Source: DASQPA01 sp963757335
GTDB taxonomy: Bacteria > Acidobacteriota > Thermoanaerobaculia > Multivoradales > UBA5704
Length of the DNA: 64,000 nt
Assembly: GCA_963757335.1 (NCBI GenBank)
Contig: CAVWRJ010000008.1
Location: 868,001-932,000, forward strand
Direction of reading: 5' to 3'
Positions 58,109 through 64,000 of this stretch are shown in pieces (the stretch's first letter is position 1; each line of letters begins with the position of its first letter). Position numbers and translations under genes: made by a program. Under the pieces are notes generated by a model that made no database searches, was not told where the DNA came from, and saw only the letters and a list, made by a program, of their open reading frames with translations.

Positions 58109-59377
58109 CTAGAGGATGCGGACCTCCTCCGCATCCCCCGCCCGCGCTCCTCCTCTCCCACCGTTCCCCCCCGCGCCCGCCGCCAGCGCCTGCTCTAAAT
58201 CCGCCTCCAGATCCCCCGCATCCTCGATCCCCACCGCCAGACGCACCAGATCCTCGGGCAGCTCGCGAGTGGCCCTCACCTCGGCCGGGATACTCGCGTG
58301 GGACATCCGGCAGGGGAGGGAGACAAGCGACCCGACGCTGCCGAAACTTACCGAGAGGGTGAAGATCTCCGTCGCCTCGGCGATCCGGCGGGAGCGCTCG
58401 ACGGAACCGGTCTCGAAGCTCACGAGGGAGCCGAAGCCGGTCGCCTGGGTCCGCTGGAGAGCGTGGCCCGGGTGGCCGGGGAGGCCCGGGTAGTGGACCC
58501 GGCGGACGAGCTGCCGGCGGGCGAGGAAGCGGGCCACCCGGAGGGCGTTCTCCTCCTGCCGTTCGAGCCGCACGGCGAGGGTCTTCAAGCCGCGGAGGAG
58601 GAGCCAGGCCTCGAAGGGAGCGAGGGCCGTCCCCTCGGCGTTCCTCCGGAAGGCGAGCTCCAGGGCGAGAGCGGGGTCGGCCACCGCCACGATTCCGGCG
58701 GTGACGTCGCCGTGGCCCGCCAGGGCCTTGGTGGCGGAGTGGACGACGAGGTCCGCTCCGAGCCCGAGCGGGCGCTGGAAGTAGGGGGTCAAAAGAGTGT
58801 TGTCGACCGCGAGGAGCGCCCCGTGGGCGTGGGCCAGATCGGCGAGGGCAGCGAGGTCGGCGATCTTCAGGAGCGGGTTGCTCGGGGTCTCCACGAGGAG
58901 GAGCCGGGTTCTGGGGGAGAGGGCGGCGGCCACGGCGGCGGGTTCGGTCGCGTCGACGTAGCGGACGGCGATCCCCTCGGCCGCCAGGAGGCGGGAGAGG
59001 AGACGGTAGGTGCCGCCGTAGAGGTCGAGGCCGGCGAGCACCTCGCCGCCGCCGGCCCGGGACGCGACGGTGCGGACGACCGCCGCGAGCGCCGCCACCC
59101 CGCTCCCATAGGCGAGAGCCCGGGCGGCCCCTTCGAGCTGGGCGAGGCGCTCCTCCAAGACGGTGCGGGTGGGGTTACCGCTCCGCGTGTAGTCGTAAGG
59201 GCCGGTCTCGACGGCCGAATCCTGGGCGAAGGTGGCGGTCTGGTAGAGCGGGGCCGCGGTGGCGGCGAACGGATCGCCGGAGGCGGCCGCAAAACGGGCG
59301 AGCTGGGTGGCGGGCTTGACGGCCCGCCTGGCGCCTGCGACGCCTGCCGGGTGGGCGAGGACGGAGTCTCGGGTCAT
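58109..59377 (-). CDS. Cys/Met-metabolism PLP enzyme (cystathionine gamma-synthase/lyase family)
   Basis: 422 residues. PLP Lys in VVHSATKALAGHGDV; family signatures YDYTRSGNPTRTVLEERLAQLEG near the N-terminus, LLLVETPSNPLLKIADL, and SFGSVGSLVSLPCRMSHASIP at the end. It handles homoserine-derived thioethers; synthase, lyase or sulfhydrylase activity cannot be separated by eye. ATG with GGGAGG six bases upstream. A low-complexity Gly/Ala tail precedes the stop. Confidence 0.88.
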   Translation of the reverse strand: MTRDSVLAHPAGVAGARRAVKPATQLARFAAASGDPFAATAAPLYQTATFAQDSAVETGPYDYTRSGNPTRTVLEERLAQLEGAARALAYGSGVAALAAVVRTVASRAGGGEVLAGLDLYGGTYRLLSRLLAAEGIAVRYVDATEPAAVAAALSPRTRLLLVETPSNPLLKIADLAALADLAHAHGALLAVDNTLLTPYFQRPLGLGADLVVHSATKALAGHGDVTAGIVAVADPALALELAFRRNAEGTALAPFEAWLLLRGLKTLAVRLERQEENALRVARFLARRQLVRRVHYPGLPGHPGHALQRTQATGFGSLVSFETGSVERSRRIAEATEIFTLSVSFGSVGSLVSLPCRMSHASIPAEVRATRELPEDLVRLAVGIEDAGDLEADLEQALAAGAGGNGGRGGARAGDAEEVRIL

Positions 59378-59761
59378 GGCGTTCCTCCCTGGAGCGCAAG
59401 AGTTTGGGTAACGACGGAGCCGGGGTGTCGGGCCAGCGGAGGGGGCCCGGGCGGTGCGTCGTTACGCGGGGAGGAGCGTCAGCTCGAAGTGATCTAAACC
59501 CCCGCGGCACGAGCGCACACGCCCGGGCCAGGCATGGGCATGCGCATCTCGTGGGGGGTGAGGGCGGGTATCATCGAGTTTCCTGACGAGCTTCAAAGCT
59601 CGTGGCGGAGGAGTGTCGCACCGGCCACGGAGGGCTGTCAAGCCGCGGCCGACACCCCGCTCGTCGGTACTGGGCCGTTTGACCCGAGGACCGGCGACTG
59701 GCTGCGCGGAGCGCCCGAAGGAGTCGGCCCGCAGGGTTCAAACGGACTCAGAACCGCTCGT
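59378..59761. other. intergenic region holding promoter and repeat copy C
   Basis: About 380 bases between two same-strand genes. Its left part must hold the promoter of the PLP-enzyme gene. Its right part is the dispersed palindrome. I see no further gene. Confidence 0.4.
59666..59755. repeat. dispersed palindromic repeat, copy C (inverted)
   Basis: The interior is the reverse complement of copies A and B (CGACTGGCTGCGCGGAGCGC...). Outer arms CCGTTTGA (59675-59682) and TCAAACGG (59738-59745) pair perfectly but differ in sequence from the arms of A and B. It sits seven bases from the synthetase stop. Confidence 0.8.
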
Positions 59762-61477
59762 CTATTCGAGATCGGGGAAGTCGTCCTCCCAGTACTCGTG
59801 CTCGCCGCGGACCTGCGCGGCGTGCTTCTCCTTCTCCAGAGCGCGGAGCTCGACCCGGCGGATCTTGCCGGAGATCGTCTTCGGCAGCTCGGCGAACTCC
59901 AGCCGCCTGATGCGCGCGTAGGGGGGGAGGCGCTCGCGGGAGAAGCGGAAGAGGGAGTGGGCGAGTGCGGGGGACGGCGCCAGGCCCGGTTTGAGCACGA
60001 CGTAAGCCTTGGGGACGGCCAGGCGGATGGGGTCGGGGCTGGGGACGACCGCGGCCTCGGCGACGCTCTCGTGCTCGATGAGGGCGCTTTCGAGCTCGAA
60101 CGGGCTCACCCGGTAGTCGGAGCTCTTGAACACGTCGTCCGCCCGGCCGACATACCAGAGGTAACCGTCGGCGTCGCGGGTCGCCACGTCCGAGGTGCGG
60201 TAGTAGCGGCCGCCGAGAATCTCGGCGTTGGCGACATGGGCCGCGTCCGGGCTGTCGACGTAGCCGGCCATCAGGGCCGTGGGGCGTGCCGCGAGGTCGA
60301 TGGCGATCTCCCCTTCGTCGCTCGCATTGTCCTCGGCGTCGACGAGCGCGATCCGGTAGCCTGGGAGCGGCCGGCCCATGGAGCCGAGCTTCACCGGCTG
60401 AGCGGGGGAGTTGCCGATCTGGCAGGTGGTTTCGGTCTGGCCGTAGCCGTCCCGGATCGTCAGCCCCCAGGCGTCCCGCACCTTGGCGATCACCTCCGGA
60501 TTGAGCGGCTCGCCCGCCCCCACCACCTCGCGGAGCGCGACCGGATAGGAGGCGAGGTCTTCGAGGACGAGGAGGCGCCAGACGGTCGGCGGCGCGCAGA
60601 GGGTGGTGACCCCGCAGCGGACCATCGTCTCCAGGGTCTTCCGGCCGTCGAAGCGCCCCTGCGGCGGGATGAAGATCGTCGCCCCCGCGTTCCAGGGGGC
60701 GAAAAAGCAGCTCCAGGCGTGCTTGGCCCAGCCTGGCGAGCTGATGTTCAAGTGCACGTCGTCCGGCCGGAGGCCGATCCAGTACATCGTCGAGAGGTGC
60801 CCCACGGGATAGCTCTGGTGGGTGTGGAGCACCATCTTGGGCTTCGCCGTCGTCCCCGACGTGAAGTAGAGGAGGAAGGGGTCGTCGGCGGCGGTCGGGC
60901 CGTCGGGGGTGAATTCGGCGGCGGCGGCCTGGGCGTCCGAGTAGGAGTGCCACCCGTCCACGGCCTCGCCCACCACGACCCGCGTGTAGCTCCCCGGGAT
61001 TTGGGCGAGCTTCTCCGTGCCCGCGGCGTCGGCGATCACGTGGCGCATACCGCCGCGGACGATCCGATCTTCCAAGTCGGCGGTCGAGAGGAGGGTCGTG
61101 GCCGGGGAGAGGACCGCGCCGAGCTTCATGCCGGCGAGGGTGATCTCCCAGAGGGGAGCGACGTTGGGGAGCATGACGAGCACCCGGTCGCCGCGGGCGA
61201 CCCCCAGGCCGCGCAGGAAGTTGGCCGCCCGGTTCGAGCGCTCCGCCATGTCCGCGAAGGTGATCCGCATATCCCGGCCCTCGTCGTCCACCACCCAGAG
61301 CGCGGTTGCCCTGTTGCCCTGCGCCAGAGGGTCGAAGTAGTCGAGGGCCCAGTTCCAGGTGTCGAGCGCGGGCCAGCGGAAGCCGGCGTAGGCCGCTTCA
61401 TAGTCCTCCCGGTGGGAGAGCAGGAAGTCGCGGGCAGCTTGGAAGGCGGCGGCGCCGGAGTTGTCGGAAGAGGGCAT
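59762..61477 (-). CDS. AMP-forming acyl-CoA synthetase
   Basis: About 571 residues. Adenylation motifs are LLYFTSGTTAKPKMVLHTHQSYPVG (P-loop), RDGYGQTETT, LWYVGRADDVFKSSDYRVSP and the catalytic-Lys motif LPKTISGKIRR. The SSPGWAKHAWSCFFAPWNAGA segment is typical of medium-chain/acetyl-CoA synthetase-like enzymes. It activates a carboxylic acid to acyl-CoA. An upstream GTG at 61537 would add 20 residues without a clear ribosome site. A 3' fragment of a paralogue lies at 57409. Confidence 0.9.
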   Translation of the reverse strand: MPSSDNSGAAAFQAARDFLLSHREDYEAAYAGFRWPALDTWNWALDYFDPLAQGNRATALWVVDDEGRDMRITFADMAERSNRAANFLRGLGVARGDRVLVMLPNVAPLWEITLAGMKLGAVLSPATTLLSTADLEDRIVRGGMRHVIADAAGTEKLAQIPGSYTRVVVGEAVDGWHSYSDAQAAAAEFTPDGPTAADDPFLLYFTSGTTAKPKMVLHTHQSYPVGHLSTMYWIGLRPDDVHLNISSPGWAKHAWSCFFAPWNAGATIFIPPQGRFDGRKTLETMVRCGVTTLCAPPTVWRLLVLEDLASYPVALREVVGAGEPLNPEVIAKVRDAWGLTIRDGYGQTETTCQIGNSPAQPVKLGSMGRPLPGYRIALVDAEDNASDEGEIAIDLAARPTALMAGYVDSPDAAHVANAEILGGRYYRTSDVATRDADGYLWYVGRADDVFKSSDYRVSPFELESALIEHESVAEAAVVPSPDPIRLAVPKAYVVLKPGLAPSPALAHSLFRFSRERLPPYARIRRLEFAELPKTISGKIRRVELRALEKEKHAAQVRGEHEYWEDDFPDLE

Positions 61478-61617
61478 GCCGGCAAGCATAGGGGAGGGCC
61501 GCCCGCCGGAAAAGGGGTTGGCTGACCCGGGAAGCACGTCGGATCTAGGGTAAGGTAGCGTTAGACGCCCTATGGATCACCTCCCGGACGTTTCGGTCAA
61601 GAAGGAGCGGGGATGCC

Positions 61618-62070
61618 ATGAGTCTCAAGCGGATGGACAACGTCGGCATCGTGGTCGAATCCCTCGATCCCGCCATCTCGTTCTTCAGCGAGCTCGGCCT
61701 GAAACTCGAAGGGCGAGCCGTGATCGAAGGAGAGTGGGCTGGGCGCGTCACAGGATTGGGGAACCAGCGCGTCGAGATCGCCATGCTGGTCACCCCGGAC
61801 GGCCACAGTCGGCTCGAGCTTTCGCGATTCCTTACCCCGCCGGTCGTGGCCGATCATCGGAGCGCGCCGGTGAACGCACTCGGTTATCTGCGGGTCATGT
61901 TCACTGTGGACGATCTCGACGCGACGCTTGACAGACTCCGCGGGCATGGCGCGCAGCTCGTCGGCGAAGTGGTCCAGTACGAAGAGGTGTATCGGCTCTG
62001 CTACATCCGCGGCCCCGAAGGACTTCTCATCGGGCTCGCCGAGGAGCTCAAGTCCCGTGATCCCGCGTAG
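61618..62070 (+). CDS. VOC-family (glyoxalase/bleomycin-resistance fold) protein
   Basis: 150 residues. The first beta-alpha-beta-beta-beta unit is MDNVGIVVESLDPAISFFSELGLKLEGR; the second is LGYLRVMFTVDDLDATLDRLRGHGAQLVGE with a final RGPEGLLIGLAEEL. Metal-site Glu/His positions are plausible. AAGGAG lies ten bases upstream of ATG. It may be a small-molecule lyase or dioxygenase; substrate unknown. Confidence 0.85.
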   Translation: MSLKRMDNVGIVVESLDPAISFFSELGLKLEGRAVIEGEWAGRVTGLGNQRVEIAMLVTPDGHSRLELSRFLTPPVVADHRSAPVNALGYLRVMFTVDDLDATLDRLRGHGAQLVGEVVQYEEVYRLCYIRGPEGLLIGLAEELKSRDPA

Positions 62071-62095
62071 GCGCGGCGAGAATAGGAGCGAATCG

Positions 62096-62545
62096 ATGCC
62101 TATCCTGGAGCATCTCTTTCTTGTCGGCGAATTCCCCGAGCGAGCCCGCCTACTTAAAGGGTTAACGCTTGAGCAAGTCACGCTCCGCCCGGACGGCGCG
62201 TCGCACTCGATCTACGAGGAACTGTGGCACGTCGTGTCGTACCAGCAGAGCATCATCGAGCCGGGCGAGCCCGCCGAATCAACCGGCGACTATTACCCAA
62301 TCGCGGCGCCCGAAGACGAGAAGGAATGGCGTGACTTGGTTCAAGTGTTCCTGAACGGCGCTCGCGCCGCGGCAGCGTTGGGGCAGACGCCGGAGCGGTT
62401 GGCACTCGAAGTACAGCCAGGCGTGACACTCGCTGATGAACTGGCGAGTGTGGCGGTACACAACGCATATCACCTTGGGAAGATTGTGGCGTTGCGGCAG
62501 CGGATCGGCGCGTGGCCGCCTCCGGCAGAGTCGGGCGAGTCGTAA
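62096..62545 (+). CDS. DinB-superfamily protein
   Basis: 149 residues; AGGAG seven bases upstream. A four-helix bundle with metal-binding histidines: SIYEELWHVVSYQQSIIE near residue 45 and VAVHNAYHLGKIVALRQRIGAWPP at the end, the typical DinB/YfiT layout. These are putative thiol-dependent metalloenzymes. It is 26 bases after the VOC gene and probably cotranscribed. Confidence 0.82.
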   Translation: MPILEHLFLVGEFPERARLLKGLTLEQVTLRPDGASHSIYEELWHVVSYQQSIIEPGEPAESTGDYYPIAAPEDEKEWRDLVQVFLNGARAAAALGQTPERLALEVQPGVTLADELASVAVHNAYHLGKIVALRQRIGAWPPPAESGES

Positions 62546-62652
62546 CCGCTCCCGCCCGGAAGGCAATCGAGCGGGAGGAGCGCCCGGAGGGCGCCCTCCC
62601 ACTCCGGTCTCCCGATTACGCCGTCTGCCTGCGCGCGCGGATTCGCCCGACC

Positions 62653-64000
62653 TGTGTAGAGCGCCACGCCAGACTTGAGCTAAGGCGACACCAAGTCTTA
62701 CGACCTGGTGAGCCATGGGCGATGCTTCCGGTAGGGAGGGTCGTGCATGGCGCCCAAGCTAAGTCTGGAGGCACGCATGACGATCATCGAGTTGCTGCGG
62801 CGGGGCTGGTCGCGAGTGGCGATCGCCAAGTCGCTGGGAGTCACGGAGGGTTCGGTCCGCTATCACGATCGCCGTCGCCAAGAAGGCAAGAGCGACGGTC
62901 GGGTGGGCCGGCAGCAGCACCGTTTAGCGGCGTTGTCGACGGAAGTAGAAGCATGGCTGTCGGCGGAGGCGAGCCGGCGAGAGCGATTGAATCTTGGGGC
63001 GTTGCACGAATACCTGGTGGTCGAGCACGGCTATACAGGAAGTTTGCGATCGGTGCAGCGTTACTTCCGGCTCACCATGCGCCGCCGCGCTTACGAGCTC
63101 GGCGGCGGGTGGAGACACCGGCAGGCGCCCAGGGCCAGGCGGACTGGGCTTTCTTTTCGGAGGTCGTGGTAGCTCGGCGAGCCGTGGATTTGCTGGGCTT
63201 CCATCTTCAGCTGTCCTGGTCACGCTTCGCTGCTCTGGTATGGGCTCTGCGCAAAGATCAGTTGTCCTGGCAGGAAGCGCACATCGCGGCGTTGACGCGG
63301 CTGGGCGGCGTTCCCGCCTGCATCCGGGTGGACAACGAGAAGACGGCGGTAGTGCGGGGAGCCGGTGCCTGGGGTGAGCACAATCCGGCGTACGAGCGGT
63401 TCGCCCAACGGGCTCGTTTCCACATCGACCTCTGCCCGCCGCGGGCCCCAGAGGCCAAGGGCAAGATCGAACGGCGGATTCGCGACCATCGGCACTGGCT
63501 CGATCCGCGATGCCGCGAGTGGGACAGCCTGGAGGAGCTCCAGGTTTGGACGGATGGACAGGTGCGATGTCGCGCCGAGCGTCGCCAGTGCCCGTCTACC
63601 GGCGGCTCCGTGCTCGAGGCGTGGGAGCAGGAGCGGCCGCTCCTGGGCGAGCTCGTGGCCCTACCTCGCCCCTTCGACGTGGTGGTCCGCCGCCGAGTGG
63701 CCCACGACTGTACGGTTCATTTCGAGGGGCGTGCCTACTCGGTTCCCTTCGCACTGCTGGAGAGGGAGGTGGAGATCTACGGCTGCTCCGGCGAAGTGGA
63801 GATCCGCCACGAGGGAGATTTGGTGGCGACCCACCCCCGTGGTACGCCGGAGCTCCTCGTCCTCAACCCGGCTCATTTCGAGGGCGAGCCGACCGACCGG
63901 GTGCTGCCGCCAACTCCCTTGGGGCGGATGGGCCAGCGGTTGGCGGAAATCGCCGCGATGGAGCCAGAGAAACGGCCCCTCGACCTCTACGCGGCGTGTG
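62653..64000. mobile_element. IS21-family insertion sequence, left part
   Basis: A transposase gene of IS21 type runs off the window end. The left end is probably at TGTGTAGAGCGCC near 62653, followed by inverted copies of CCAGACTT/AAGTCTGG and AAGTCTT that look like the terminal multiple repeats of IS21. The right end, istB and target duplication are outside. Confidence 0.6.
62747..64000 (+). CDS. istA: IS21-type transposase IstA (partial, one frameshift)
   Basis: The N-terminal HTH (MTIIELLRRGWSRVAIAKSLGVTEGSVRYH) and helical segment are in one frame to about 63105. A one-base shift then gives RVETPAGAQGQADWAFF, the first catalytic Asp of the DDE integrase core. RVDNEKTAV (second Asp) and CPPRAPEAKGKIERRIR (catalytic Glu) follow, with a C-terminal domain open to the window end. 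This matches IS21 IstA. IstB is not visible. The shift could be an indel; IS21 elements are not known to need frameshifting here. Confidence 0.82.

Noticed and set aside
63080..63115. Programmed frameshift in the IS21 transposase
   Set aside because: No slippery heptamer is seen at the junction and IS21 istA is normally a single frame; an indel or pseudogene is simpler.
1..64000. tRNA, rRNA, tmRNA or riboswitch genes
   Set aside because: Intergenic stretches were read for cloverleaf ends, CCA tails and known aptamer cores; nothing convincing was seen. A tRNAscan-SE and Rfam run would settle this.

Overview
This 64 kb window is high-GC chromosomal DNA. Several features point to Acidobacteriota, probably a Thermoanaerobaculia/Holophagae-type lineage: an esterase with a C-terminal beta domain I associate with that phylum, a secreted PNGase A-like protein, a small class I lanthipeptide-type leader peptide, an AAA+/VWA pair, and dense palindromic repeats. 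This placement is inference from gene style; there is no rRNA or tRNA gene in the window.

Layout. 1-7.9 kb: end of a 2-oxoacid dehydrogenase E1-beta gene, a 7Fe-type ferredoxin, a flavin halogenase-like gene with two frameshifts, sufT, a secreted esterase and a PNGase A-like protein. 7.9-13.4 kb: an arsenic/selenium region, selD - TonB receptor - marR - arsM on one strand and an LMW-PTP-type arsC opposite. 13.4-18.2 kb: an HD protein and a galactoside pathway (GH2 - galT - galK). 18.2-22.3 kb: alpha/beta hydrolase, hydantoinase B, a lipoprotein metalloprotease and an orphan RiPP-like precursor. 22.3-27.9 kb: tandem REP-rich repeats, trmL, a zinc metallopeptidase, two glycosyltransferase-type genes, an ATP-grasp gene and a 21-bp minisatellite. 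27.9-32.3 kb: ECF sigma / anti-sigma / membrane protein, two related lipoproteins around a DUF983 gene, and a TIR protein. 32.5-36.9 kb: kaiC, kaiB and a hybrid histidine kinase. 36.9-42.5 kb: trxB - AAA+ - VWA, a nucleotidyltransferase-like gene and an EamA transporter. 42.5-46.9 kb: toxin-antitoxin relics around sdaA, and a secreted hydrolase. 47-50.9 kb: an MrfA-MrfB-like helicase/nuclease fusion, a DUF1820 gene and a glutaredoxin-type arsC. 51-57.5 kb: small HTH paralogues, a second 21-bp minisatellite and a lower-GC two-gene module between gene fragments. 57.5-64 kb: DoxX, a Cys/Met PLP enzyme, acyl-CoA synthetase, VOC, DinB, and the start of an IS21-type element.

The strongest candidate for a new system is the pair at 52421-57033. 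A QxK-type nuclease fused to a STAND-like P-loop NTPase overlaps by 4 nt a large helical-repeat protein. This looks like an Avs-type phage sensor divided into an effector/switch subunit and a sensor subunit. It is lower in GC than its surroundings, is flanked by about 225-bp direct repeats copied from the 3' end of a resident HTH gene, and lies among fragments of a TPR kinase gene and an acyl-CoA synthetase gene.

A second set of observations concerns small mobile DNA: a roughly 282-bp hairpin MITE that interrupts a DUF5615 toxin with a clean 4-bp target duplication; a toxin-antitoxin cassette bracketed by 37-bp copies of the sdaA 3' end; a dispersed palindrome whose outer arms change sequence but stay self-complementary; and two unrelated 21-bp tandem arrays.

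A caution: at least ten genes carry single-base frameshifts, several in or beside short homopolymers. Many may be sequencing or assembly indels rather than real pseudogenes, and each is noted with its gene.
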